A stretch of 64,000 nt of DNA from Chryseobacterium sp. (GCF_008831505.1 NZ_CP044507.1:1860001-1924000); one strand, 5' to 3'; counted from the first letter of the stretch, positions 43,208-50,368 are shown. Notes: generated by a model from the letters alone, not told the origin. Translations and numbers: made by a program.

Positions 43208-43236
43208 GGGCTGCTGGACATCGGCCTGTCAGCCCT
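43195..43236 (+). promoter_or_regulatory. Putative programmed -1 frameshift signal, portal to MuF
   Basis: The slippery heptamer T TTT TTC is in correct portal phase at 43195-43201. A 6-nt spacer follows, then stem AGGGCTG (43207-43213) / CAGCCCT (43230-43236) with a 16-nt loop, extendable with GTTTA/TAAAC. The -1 frame is open from here to 44715. Confidence 0.7.
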
Positions 43237-44715
43237 AAACAATATTTTAACGGACTTCATTCCCGGTTAGGATATATTTATGACTGTAGTTGCGAAAGCT
43301 GTCTGAAAATCAATCTTGCTGCGAAGTCGGACGGACCGGTTTTTAAATCTGTTTTAAAGGCTGCTGAAAAAGCGTTTAAGTTCCTGCACGAAAAAGGATC
43401 ATACAGCCCTGAAGATCTTACCGCCAAACCATACCAGAAACTGATTGAGGAAACCAACAAGGTTTTTAACTCGGCAATAACTGATAACGATATCCCGGCT
43501 GAAATGCTGGCGAAGCTTGAAAATGACACCTTTGTTTTTTCCGGACTGCGGACCCATGCACAACTTTTAGAAGCCTCAACCATGCTTATGGAAGACGGTA
43601 AGATCCGCGGATTTGATGCTTTTGCCAAAGATTTCAACCAGGTTAATACAAAGTACAATCAGAACTATTTGGAAGCCGAATGGCAGTTCGCCCTGTCCAG
43701 TTCCCAAAGTGCCGGAAAATGGGCCGCGATAGACCAGGAAGGCCGGTATAATTTACAGTATCGGACTGCAAATGATGACCGGGTACGTGCGGATCATGCC
43801 GCCTTACAGGATATTACACTACCAGTAGAAGATCCGTTTTGGCTGACTTATTATCCCCCGAACGGTTGGCGGTGCCGCTGCGTGGCCGTGGAAGTACTGA
43901 AGACAAAGTATGAGGTATCTGATTCTGATAAAGCCAATGCAGCGGGTGATCGTGCAACGACTAAAATAGGCCCTGACGGTAAAAACAAAAGTGAAATTTT
44001 CAGGTTTAATCCGGGAGCGGAACAGAAGGTGTTTCCGCCGAAACATCCATACAATAAAGTGAAGGGTGCGGATGATGTGAAAACCATTTTACAGCCTGAA
44101 TTTACGCCTGAGAAGCTGAAGGATTACGAGAAGAAATTAGGCATAAATGTCAATACGGAGATATTTGAATTCCTTAAGAAAAGTACTCCATTGACATTGA
44201 CCAATCCGCCGGAACTTAAGGGTACTACCGGTGCCTATTTCCAGCCTGACTTAAACATCGTACGAATACCAATAGATGAGAGGAGAAAGCAAAGTAAATG
44301 GAAAGCTGAATCGGTTGTTTATCATGAATTCGGTCATGCAGCCGACTGGCATTCCGATTTGAAGAAAAGAAAAGAGGTAACGGACCTGATGGATAAATAC
44401 CGTAAAGAACTGGACTTTGCAGCCATTGAAAAGCGTCTGGAAAAGATGGGATACTGGGCGTTTACAAAGGGGAAATTTGACCTTCTGGAGAAGGTAGGCG
44501 CAGCGGAAGACACTATAATGTCACTGGATCCAAACTACGGCAGCGGACATTCTGCAAACTACTGGAAAAGGGAAGGAAATAAAGAAGCGGAATTCATCGC
44601 TCATGCATTTGAAAACAAATTTGCAGGGAATGAAGTGTTTAAAAAGATAATGCCGGATTTGTACCGCGAATCGGTAGAGCTGATAGATAAACTTAAACCA
44701 AAACCAAAGAAGTAA
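43195..44715 (+). CDS. MuF (gp30-like) minor head protein with C-terminal HExxH metallopeptidase domain
   Basis: About 506 codons in the -1 frame relative to portal, ending at TAA 44713-44715. The frame has no ATG, GTG or TTG between the portal stop and 43504, although coding-like sequence (HRPVSPKQYFNGLH, CSCESC) precedes that ATG, so expression is probably as a portal fusion of about 916 residues. Residues about 100-240 are the MuF/SPP1-gp7-type domain (RTANDDRVRADHAALQDITLP; YYPPNGWRCRCVAVEVL). The C-terminal domain (about 310-500) holds a zincin motif VVYHEFGHAADWHSD and a later EAEFIAHAFENKF, which could supply the third ligand. This matches the MuF polymorphic-toxin layout, with a processed or injected effector domain. 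Substrate is unknown. Confidence 0.75.
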   Translation, partial: FFRLRAAGHRPVSPKQYFNGLHSRLGYIYDCSCESCLKINLAAKSDGPVFKSVLKAAEKAFKFLHEKGSYSPEDLTAKPYQKLIEETNKVFNSAITDNDIPAEMLAKLENDTFVFSGLRTHAQLLEASTMLMEDGKIRGFDAFAKDFNQVNTKYNQNYLEAEWQFALSSSQSAGKWAAIDQEGRYNLQYRTANDDRVRADHAALQDITLPVEDPFWLTYYPPNGWRCRCVAVEVLKTKYEVSDSDKANAAGDRATTKIGPDGKNKSEIFRFNPGAEQKVFPPKHPYNKVKGADDVKTILQPEFTPEKLKDYEKKLGINVNTEIFEFLKKSTPLTLTNPPELKGTTGAYFQPDLNIVRIPIDERRKQSKWKAESVVYHEFGHAADWHSDLKKRKEVTDLMDKYRKELDFAAIEKRLEKMGYWAFTKGKFDLLEKVGAAEDTIMSLDPNYGSGHSANYWKREGNKEAEFIAHAFENKFAGNEVFKKIMPDLYRESVELIDKLKPKPKK

Positions 44716-44920
44716 TGTCATACTCTTCTAAGGAATGGTCTTTAAGGTCAATTTTCTTGCCCTGTTCATCAGCTTGCTTCAAGAGTTCAAAGAACTCATT
44801 TCGCTGTCCCGAAAGTGTGAGCGACCTGTACAGTGTACGAAGAAACTGAGCATACTGATCCTTTTCACTGCCTGAGTGATCACGTATGGAAAGCCTGTTG
44901 TATATTTCTTCGCCAGTCAT
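44693..44920 (-). CDS. Small leftward protein opposite MuF, possible immunity or regulatory factor
   Basis: A 75-residue acidic protein from ATG 44918-44920 (MTGEEIYNRLS); a GTG six codons upstream lies in the operator. It overlaps the 3' end of MuF by 23 bp on the other strand. Helical, with HSLEEYDITSLVLV at the end; no family recognised. Its own promoter (next entry) in the middle of a rightward late block suggests expression in the lysogen. An immunity protein for the MuF metallopeptidase domain, or a lysogenic regulator, are both possible. Confidence 0.55.
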   Translation of the reverse strand: MTGEEIYNRLSIRDHSGSEKDQYAQFLRTLYRSLTLSGQRNEFFELLKQADEQGKKIDLKDHSLEEYDITSLVLV

Positions 44921-44966
44921 TATGGAACTATATTCCACAAAGTTACAAACATTTTTAAATTGACAA
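44921..44966 (-). promoter_or_regulatory. Promoter and operator of the 75-residue gene
   Basis: Minus-strand TTG at 44964-44966, 18 nt, then TAACTTTG at 44938-44945. Palindrome TATGGAA-CTATA-TTCCA lies at 44921-44937, covering the start site. The same operator type occurs at 46200-46218. Confidence 0.6.
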
Positions 44967-45526
44967 TGGATTTACAAATTTTTCATCAAAACATCATCAA
45001 AGACGTAAAAACTGAAATGATGGATGAGTTCGACCGGAACTTTGAGCGCAAAGCATTCTTTGACCAGGCGTGGCCGAAAACCTCGCTGATTAACCGGAAA
45101 GGCTCCATGATGGCCAGAACCAACAATCTGCGACGTGGATACCAGGCAAAGATCCAGGGCGAAAAGATTGCTTTCACGAACTCAATGCCTTACGCTTCAA
45201 TCCACAATGAAGGTGGTGAAATTACGGTTACAGCCAAAATGAAACGGTATTTCTGGGCAATGTACTACCAAAGCATTGGTTCTGTGAAAACCAGTCAATC
45301 CAAGACAATGGGCCTGCATGTAAAACTAAATGACAAAAACAGAGGTATTGTTATTGAAGCGCAGCAGTTCAAAGCTTTGGCCATGATGCCGATCGGGAAA
45401 AAGATAAAGATTCCTTCCCGGCGGGTGATCGGGAACCACCCACGAATTAAGGAAGTTATTTCCGGTGTGGTAGACAATCACCTGAAGGAGCTTAATGATA
45501 TTATACTGAACAAACTACAACCATAA
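44966..45526 (+). CDS. Phage virion morphogenesis protein (Mu gpG/gp31-type)
   Basis: A 186-residue protein from ATG 44966 (MDLQIFHQN). KTSLINRKGSMMARTNNLRRGYQAKIQGEKIAFTNSMPYASIHNEGGEI is the family signature; it completes or stabilises heads or tails before joining. The ATG lies inside the divergent promoter of the 75-residue gene. The stop touches the next start (45526 shared), so the two late genes are coupled. Confidence 0.75.
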   Translation: MDLQIFHQNIIKDVKTEMMDEFDRNFERKAFFDQAWPKTSLINRKGSMMARTNNLRRGYQAKIQGEKIAFTNSMPYASIHNEGGEITVTAKMKRYFWAMYYQSIGSVKTSQSKTMGLHVKLNDKNRGIVIEAQQFKALAMMPIGKKIKIPSRRVIGNHPRIKEVISGVVDNHLKELNDIILNKLQP

Positions 45527-45981
45527 TGGATACACTATTACAGGCCATACAGGCCAAAATAGCCGAAACAGTGACGGCAATAAAGTATGTAGATGAGAAT
45601 TGGGGTCAGCTGGACCTATACGGTAATGAGATCCCGGTACAATGGCCATGCGCGCTGATTAGCCTCAGTTCTGCGGTATTCAGCAACCTCGCAACCGATT
45701 TCCGCGCGGTACCGGTGAACCGGCAGGAAGGAACAGCAACTGTGGAAGTGACCTTTGCTAAACTGAAGCTCTCCAACAGCAGTTATAAAGCACCGGCAGC
45801 GCAAAAGGCAAAAGCCTGGGAAATTTGGGATATTGTAAACGATGCGCATAAGGTACTGCATGGATGGAACCCAGTATCCGGAACCGGCAAACTGATAAGA
45901 ACCGGTATTTCTCAGGTTAGGCGGGATGACGGTGTGCAGGAAATAAGGGTGGTATACACTATTGGACTTCACAATTGTTAG
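45526..45981 (+). CDS. Tail-terminator-like protein (Mu gp37 position)
   Basis: A 151-residue protein with a neck/terminator-like pattern: LLQAIQAKIAETVTAIKYVDENWGQLDL, then VQWPCALISL and a C-terminal GISQVRRDDGVQEIRVVYTIGL. Such proteins cap the tail tube before head attachment. It is the last gene of the rightward late unit; the convergent 72-residue gene overlaps its end by 23 bp. Confidence 0.6.
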   Translation: MDTLLQAIQAKIAETVTAIKYVDENWGQLDLYGNEIPVQWPCALISLSSAVFSNLATDFRAVPVNRQEGTATVEVTFAKLKLSNSSYKAPAAQKAKAWEIWDIVNDAHKVLHGWNPVSGTGKLIRTGISQVRRDDGVQEIRVVYTIGLHNC

Positions 45982-46177
45982 CCTCCAGTTCGGCCAGCTG
46001 CTTATCAATTGGAGTGCTCAGTATGGTATTAAGTGTTGTGCGGGAAATGGGATATTTAGGGTAGATGTACCGCTTTAAAATACGAGTATCCGGAATATCT
46101 TCTGTTTTATGTTGCAGATAGATGTCCCGGATATTTTTATATCGTAAAAGAGTGTTACGCTGTAAACGTTTGGTCAT
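45959..46177 (-). CDS. Small basic HTH-like protein (72 aa), candidate phage regulator
   Basis: A 72-residue strongly basic N-terminal protein (MTKRLQRNTLLRYKNIRDIYLQ) with a segment KYPISRTTLNTILSTPIDKQL that has the look of a recognition helix after a turn. It stands alone, leftward, at the boundary between late genes and accessory genes, behind a good promoter carrying a palindromic operator. It could be the activator of the TGTACA array or an autoregulated repressor; this is inference only. No family is recognised. Confidence 0.55.
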   Translation of the reverse strand: MTKRLQRNTLLRYKNIRDIYLQHKTEDIPDTRILKRYIYPKYPISRTTLNTILSTPIDKQLAELEANNCEVQ

Positions 46178-46193
46178 TCGGTTATTAGTAATA

Positions 46194-46225
46194 CAAATAT
46201 ATGGAAGTAAATTCCATATTTACAA
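46194..46225 (-). promoter_or_regulatory. Promoter and operator of the 72-residue gene
   Basis: Minus-strand TTG at 46223-46225, 21 nt, TATATTTG at 46194-46201, start ATG at 46177. The palindrome TATGGAA-GTAAA-TTCCATA (46200-46218) fills the space between the two boxes. Confidence 0.65.
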
Positions 46226-46229
46226 TAGT

Positions 46230-46748
46230 TTATAAAGTTTTCGCACAGAAAACATTATCAATATACCAATAACCTTCATCCAAATTTACAAATTTCACTA
46301 ACATTTGACCCTTTCGCAGTTCTCGCATCTGATAATCTTTGTAATTTTCGGTGGTAGCCTCAGGTACATAATACTTTTGCCAGAAGGGGAATATATTAAG
46401 AAACTGACCGTGAACCCTTTCCATTCTGTACGTTTTCACACCAGGAATTTTCAGATCAGCGTTTTTCCCATCCATAAAAGTCTTATAAACAACTTCTACT
46501 GTTTCAAAATTCATATAATTATGACCGGTACCTATGTCCGCATCTGTTACTTGTGCGGGGACGTAAATATAATGGTCTGTGTCCTGCCTGTTTTCAATCG
46601 TAAAAAACCTGAACTTGTCTTTTGATAAAGCAACGACTTCGTCAGCATACTTCCGCGCTTCATTTTGACTTAAAGCACAGGTTTTGTCAATATTTATCTG
46701 TGTAAATGCCAAAAAAGGAAACAGCAGAAATAATAATAGTTTTTTCAT
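46230..46748 (-). CDS. Secreted protein of unknown function (moron candidate)
   Basis: A 172-residue protein with a cleavable signal peptide (MKKLLLFLLFPFLAFTQ). The mature part contains two Cys (early TCALSQ and late VFCAKTL) that could form one disulfide, and a single globular domain of mixed strands. No family recognised. Export to the periplasm or beyond is unusual for a phage gene, so it may alter the lysogen's surface. The start overlaps the stop of the upstream gene (ATGA), so the two are coupled. Confidence 0.55.
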   Translation of the reverse strand: MKKLLLFLLFPFLAFTQINIDKTCALSQNEARKYADEVVALSKDKFRFFTIENRQDTDHYIYVPAQVTDADIGTGHNYMNFETVEVVYKTFMDGKNADLKIPGVKTYRMERVHGQFLNIFPFWQKYYVPEATTENYKDYQMRELRKGQMLVKFVNLDEGYWYIDNVFCAKTL

Positions 46749-47251
46749 CAGATTAAAATTTGGTGTTCTTCAAGTTCCTTTAGAAATTCAGAGGCTTTGT
46801 GCGCAACCTCCATAAGCTTTTCCAACGCTTTCTCATCCATAACATCATCTATTTTATATAGTTCATGATCCTCATTATAGTAGCCTGAAGCTATAAGCTT
46901 TCCATATTGTTCATCGCCAAATAAAGTTCTCAATGTCCTACTAGCATTATTATTCACTTCGGATAGTTTTGATTTTCCAGTAATATGAGAAATTTCCCGA
47001 GCCTTATCCCAAGAGTACCTAACCAATTTTCCATCTTTTTGGGCTATAATAATTCGATCCAAAGCCTTTCTTCCCTCTGTCTTGAGTTTTACGTAACCAA
47101 AAATCTTTTCGCCTGTAAAGTTCATCAGCGGATCAAACGGCCATTCTGATTTGAATTGATCTATCAAACTTTTTGTAAGTTTTCTACCGTTAACTTTCAT
47201 AACATTGATCTGGATCGTGCTTTGATCCTGAAAATAATCTTCGTATTTCAT
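46748..47251 (-). CDS. Hypothetical phage accessory protein (167 aa)
   Basis: A 167-residue soluble protein, basic in the first half (VMKVNGRKLTKSLIDQFKSEWPFDP) and acidic at the C-terminus (ALEKLMEVAHKASEFLKELEEH). It has no recognised domain. It lies after the early-operon terminator and is coupled with the secreted protein gene by ATGA, so the pair may be a separately expressed moron unit. AT content is higher than in the structural genes. Confidence 0.5.
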   Translation of the reverse strand: MKYEDYFQDQSTIQINVMKVNGRKLTKSLIDQFKSEWPFDPLMNFTGEKIFGYVKLKTEGRKALDRIIIAQKDGKLVRYSWDKAREISHITGKSKLSEVNNNASRTLRTLFGDEQYGKLIASGYYNEDHELYKIDDVMDEKALEKLMEVAHKASEFLKELEEHQILI

Positions 47252-47275
47252 TTATTAATTTTTTTTATAAAACTA

Positions 47276-47313
47276 CAAAAAAAACCGCACGCTTATACAA
47301 GCGGCGGTTTTAC
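47276..47313 (-). terminator. Terminator closing the early operon
   Basis: AAACCGC (47282-47288) pairs with GCGGTTT (47304-47310), with CGCTT/AAGCG inside; leftward RNA ends in eight T. It overlaps the end of the 81-residue gene. Confidence 0.8.
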
Positions 47314-47538
47314 AATCGGTTTTTCAAATTCTTTTTTAGCTACTTCAGCCCAGTAGGTTTCTTCTGTTGGTTCCTGGTCTCCTTTCACTGCACATTCCAA
47401 TTCATAGGGATGCTTAATGAAACGGCTCCCATGTATATGCTCCTCATGGTAAAAGGAATGGGAAACTATGCGGTAGCCTACTTTCTTCAGTGCTGCCACA
47501 ACCTCTTCTTTGGGATACTCAAAGCCGTTAATCTCCAT
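47293..47538 (-). CDS. Hypothetical phage early protein (81 aa)
   Basis: An 81-residue soluble protein with an alpha/beta outline (EINGFEYPKEEVVAALKKVGYRIVSHSFYHEEHIHGSRFI). It begins within the end of the upstream coiled-coil gene (11-nt overlap). No motif identified. Last member of the early transcription unit. Confidence 0.5.
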   Translation of the reverse strand: MEINGFEYPKEEVVAALKKVGYRIVSHSFYHEEHIHGSRFIKHPYELECAVKGDQEPTEETYWAEVAKKEFEKPIVKPPLV

Positions 47539-47803
47539 CGTTTAAAAGTTTTTCCAGCTCATTTTCTAAGCACTCAATTTTATAATTAAGACTTTCCAAA
47601 TATTGCGATCTTAAATCACTGAAGGGAATTAAATTAAGATCAACATTACTGTATTTAGGATTCATTCCAAAAACTTCATCTTTAATCTGAATTTTAGAAG
47701 ATCCGTTAAACGCTTTTGCAGTTTCCCAGCTATTCAGTTCCTTGGTAAGTTCTTCTATTTTAGTTTCCAATTCCGCAGCCTTCTTTAAATTTTTTCTTTT
47801 CAT
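47528..47803 (-). CDS. Coiled-coil phage early protein (91 aa)
   Basis: A 91-residue protein with two predicted coiled-coil stretches (KKAAELETKIEELTKELNSWE near the start; LNYKIECLENELEKLLNDGD at the end) flanking a short globular link. No known family; likely a dimeric accessory factor. Its start is preceded by the leader motif ACTGGAAATA-ATG shared with the next two genes upstream. Confidence 0.5.
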   Translation of the reverse strand: MKRKNLKKAAELETKIEELTKELNSWETAKAFNGSSKIQIKDEVFGMNPKYSNVDLNLIPFSDLRSQYLESLNYKIECLENELEKLLNDGD

Positions 47804-47821
47804 TATTTCCAGTATTTAATA

Positions 47822-47992
47822 TTAAAACCAACGCCATATGCGTGGCATGAATGCGATTAATAGACCTGATAATGCACATGCTAATATCTGGTCCGGGGTT
47901 TCAATATTGTATTTTATAATAAAAGGCAATGCTATGACCGTACCCAACAAACCTCCAATTTCCCAGCCACTTAATTTTATTGATCTTTTCAT
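47822..47992 (-). CDS. Small two-helix membrane protein (56 aa)
   Basis: A 57-codon ORF from ATG 47990-47992 to TAA 47822. It has two hydrophobic segments (about residues 11-26, IGGLLGTVIALPFII, and 38-51, LACALSGLLIAFMP) connected by a short polar turn. Size and topology would allow a holin or antiholin, but it lies in the early operon. The start carries the shared leader motif CACTGGAAACA-ATG. Confidence 0.5.
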   Translation of the reverse strand: MKRSIKLSGWEIGGLLGTVIALPFIIKYNIETPDQILACALSGLLIAFMPRIWRWF

Positions 47993-48011
47993 TGTTTCCA
48001 GTGTTTTTTAA

Positions 48012-48275
48012 TTAAATAGGCCTCCAGTGTGTTGGTTCAATATTGTTTTTAATTTGCTCACTAAACGCATCGTTATCGTCACATTCACTGTGTGATATCG
48101 TCATGTAACAGTCTTTATACCACCAATAGTGGGCTGTTACAAAATCATCTTCGTTTTTAAATCCGATCCGTACACCTTTAGGATTCACATCTTCGTCTAT
48201 CCACTTGGGGTTAAAACAAATTACTTCCACGCCGTCCGCGGGCTTTTGTTCGTTATAGTCAATATATCCTTCCAT
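48012..48275 (-). CDS. DUF551-like early protein (87 aa)
   Basis: An 87-residue protein started at ATG 48273-48275 (MEGYIDYNEQKP); a TTG three codons earlier is less likely. The pattern KPADGVEVICFNPKW ... HYWWYKDCYM ... PTHWRPI matches the short DUF551-type proteins found in phage early regions. Its ATG overlaps the upstream stop (TAATG). The function is unknown. Confidence 0.6.
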   Translation of the reverse strand: MEGYIDYNEQKPADGVEVICFNPKWIDEDVNPKGVRIGFKNEDDFVTAHYWWYKDCYMTISHSECDDNDAFSEQIKNNIEPTHWRPI

Positions 48276-48691
48276 TATTTCCAATATTTTTTGTTTAAAT
48301 AAGTTGCCGGGTAAGGGAACGCGGTTCCGTCCGACTTTAGTTTCACGAGCTCCGGAATGGAAAGTATGGCTTCCATCTTATCCACGTTGCCCAATTTGTT
48401 CCAGGCTTTTTCGGTGACTTCTTTAGGGCCCACTTTACGCGGGTACTGTTTATAGAAGTTTTCAAAACTCACATCACTAAGCTCAGCGAATATCCAACCG
48501 GATTTCATATCCTGGGTTTTAATTCTTTCCAACATGTGGGTAGTGTCACTGGGTAGATTGGCCGTTACTTTTTTCACCTTCTCACTTTCCCAGTCGCCTT
48601 CAAATTCAATCAGCTGTAAAACGCCGTTTAAACTGTATTTAAAAGTGATTTTAAGACCGGTCTTTTGGTGTTTTGCTATAAAGGTTCTCAT
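48275..48691 (-). CDS. Phage early protein with FYKQYPRK replication-like motif
   Basis: A 138-residue protein. The C-terminal part has the phrase FYKQYPRKVGPKEVTEKAWNKL, which recalls the short helical motif found at the ends of phage replication proteins and DnaT-like factors. The N-terminal half is a small beta-rich domain. Role uncertain. It overlaps the next upstream gene by 4 nt. Confidence 0.5.
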   Translation of the reverse strand: MRTFIAKHQKTGLKITFKYSLNGVLQLIEFEGDWESEKVKKVTANLPSDTTHMLERIKTQDMKSGWIFAELSDVSFENFYKQYPRKVGPKEVTEKAWNKLGNVDKMEAILSIPELVKLKSDGTAFPYPATYLNKKYWK

Positions 48692-49002
48692 AACAGTTTT
48701 TGGTGTAATTCGTTCTTCAGCATTTCAATTTTGTTAGCTTCATACACTCCGAAGTTTCCGGCACTGCAAAGAACTTCATACAGCAGGTTTGCGAGGTGGT
48801 ATTTCAGAGTGAGGGATATTTGCTTACCATTAGGATTACAGCTGTAATTAAGGCACCGCTGGCTTAACTGGCTGAAGAGTTCAATGCGCATGGATTTGCC
48901 GGATCTCCTTACTCTGTCAGTTGCCAGTTCCTGGCACCGGTCACGTATGATCCGGTGGATCAGGAACAGGGTTTCAGGATCTGTTTTTACGTTTATTTTC
49001 AT
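48688..49002 (-). CDS. Hypothetical early protein (104 aa)
   Basis: A 104-residue soluble, mostly helical protein (KTDPETLFLIHRIIRDRCQELATDRVRR near the start; ALKYHL-like helix later). Position and overlaps at both ends (4 nt and 29 nt) show that it is cotranscribed with its neighbours. No domain recognised. Confidence 0.5.
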   Translation of the reverse strand: MKINVKTDPETLFLIHRIIRDRCQELATDRVRRSGKSMRIELFSQLSQRCLNYSCNPNGKQISLTLKYHLANLLYEVLCSAGNFGVYEANKIEMLKNELHQKLL

Positions 49003-49246
49003 TGGTCTTTTGTTTTTGATAGTCGCGGATCACTTTTTCTGCGGCAATGCTTCTGGCAATATGATCGGGTGTAAATGATTTGTAACCGGTCAGGAAATCA
49101 TTGATCACTTTCCTTTCAATATTCAGCCGGAACTCCTGGACAAGATCCAGCGCGTCCAGGCTGCTTTTGCATTTGCCGCTGCTGTCCGGAACCCGGCACT
49201 CTGCCAGTTCCCGTTTTAGCAGCTGTAGAAATTGCAGATCTGTCAT
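48974..49246 (-). CDS. Hypothetical early protein (90 aa)
   Basis: A 90-residue basic helical protein with a Cys pair (CRVPDSSGKC) near residue 17 and a lysine/asparagine-rich tail (DYQKQKTNENKRKNRS) that suggests nucleic acid contact. Its last 29 nt overlap the next gene. No family assigned. Confidence 0.5.
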   Translation of the reverse strand: MTDLQFLQLLKRELAECRVPDSSGKCKSSLDALDLVQEFRLNIERKVINDFLTGYKSFTPDHIARSIAAEKVIRDYQKQKTNENKRKNRS

Positions 49247-49249
49247 TGC

Positions 49250-49522
49250 TTAATATTCACTGTAATCTATGAAGTGAGAAGTTTCACAGTTGAGATAGAA
49301 TCTTCTTAAAATGTCTTCATCGGATGAAGACGGGCCAATATTCAAACTTTCAGAAATTCCTGGTAAAATTACCGGTAATCCAAAACTGTTCAGGCTAAAG
49401 AAACCAGCGGAATACAGTTCCAAGCTACCTTCCCATTCGATTTTTACCTGTGAATGTGTAATGTGATCAGGGAAAGTTACTGGCAGAAATAGACCGTTAC
49501 GCTTGTAGATGACATATTTCAT
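49250..49522 (-). CDS. Hypothetical early protein (90 aa)
   Basis: A 90-residue small beta-rich protein (MKYVIYKRNGLFLPVTFPDHITHSQV). Short acidic C-terminus. No motif. It overlaps the DUF2786 gene by 4 nt, so it is coupled with it. Confidence 0.5.
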   Translation of the reverse strand: MKYVIYKRNGLFLPVTFPDHITHSQVKIEWEGSLELYSAGFFSLNSFGLPVILPGISESLNIGPSSSDEDILRRFYLNCETSHFIDYSEY

Positions 49523-50139
49523 GACAGAAGGTTTCTCTTACTATTGGTTACCTGCGTATGAAATTCACCGCCTTTCACATTGCCCAGGATCTGACCCTGT
49601 TTGTATGTAGCTTCACGCTCTTTATTGCTCATGCCGGAATAGTCAATTTCTTTAATCTGATCCGGATGGTAAATTTTAGAGGCTATTACATATTTGGAAA
49701 AGAAAGCATTTTGCAACTCAGCCCGTTTGGCGTTTTTGGTTTTGGCAGATCTGCATCGCTTTACATGCGGTAAACAGAACTCTGTAAATTGTGCAGCTGC
49801 GTGCCGTCTGAAATACTCATAAGCGCTGTCCAGTGTCACCCAGTCCAAATATTCCAGATCAACCGAAAGATTCCGGCCATTAACCGTACTTAAATAGATC
49901 TGCAATCCTTTTTCGTTAAAAAAGTATTGTACCAGCTGACAGAACAGTTTTTTATCCAGTTCGGTTTTGTATTTGAAATAATACCGGGTGAGGTTTATTC
50001 TGCTAAGATCTTCGTCAGACAGATCATATTTTTTCACCAGGCGGTTCAGTGCTATCTGTGCGGCTTCCTTTTCTCCGTCAACACCACGGTTGGCCAGTTC
50101 CAGCACTTTGGCGATTTTGTCTCTGATTTCTGTGTTCAT
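49519..50139 (-). CDS. DUF2786 domain protein
   Basis: A 206-residue protein started at ATG 50137-50139 (MNTEIRDKIAKVLELANRG), because the preceding 24 in-frame codons overlap another gene and do not look coding. Residues 5-45 (IAKVLELANRGVDGEKEAAQIALNRLVKKYDLSDEDL) are the DUF2786 helical domain, frequent in phages and mobile elements. The rest is basic with KRCRSAKTKNAKR. The function is unknown; a DNA-linked role is likely from composition. Confidence 0.65.
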   Translation of the reverse strand: MNTEIRDKIAKVLELANRGVDGEKEAAQIALNRLVKKYDLSDEDLSRINLTRYYFKYKTELDKKLFCQLVQYFFNEKGLQIYLSTVNGRNLSVDLEYLDWVTLDSAYEYFRRHAAAQFTEFCLPHVKRCRSAKTKNAKRAELQNAFFSKYVIASKIYHPDQIKEIDYSGMSNKEREATYKQGQILGNVKGGEFHTQVTNSKRNLLS

Positions 50140-50140
50140 A

Positions 50141-50344
50141 TCAATCTTCAATAATTGTTGAAATTGTAAGCAACTGATCCATTTCCCTGCGCATTGCAGC
50201 CTTACTGGCAAAGTCTTTTTGCAGTGTATGCCATTCGCGCCGCGTTGCTGTTTTGCATTTTATTGCAAGGCGTTCCCTGTCTTCCCGGATAATTGTAAAT
50301 CCGGCTTTTAAAATTTTTTGTACGTCTCTTGTGTGTAGTCCCAT
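50141..50344 (-). CDS. Small basic early protein (67 aa)
   Basis: A 67-residue basic protein (RDVQKILKAGFTIIREDRERLAIKCKTATRREWHTLQKDF). It resembles a short DNA-binding or phage accessory protein; not named. A tRNA-like fold lies 24 nt upstream of its start. Confidence 0.5.
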   Translation of the reverse strand: MGLHTRDVQKILKAGFTIIREDRERLAIKCKTATRREWHTLQKDFASKAAMRREMDQLLTISTIIED

Positions 50345-50368
50345 TTCATTCTTTTATTTAATTCCTGT

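Noticed and set aside
43504..44715. MuF gene starting at ATG 43504
   Set aside because: The frame upstream is open and coding-like back to the portal stop, and the ATG would fall inside the N-terminal MuF region; a frameshift fusion explains the data better.
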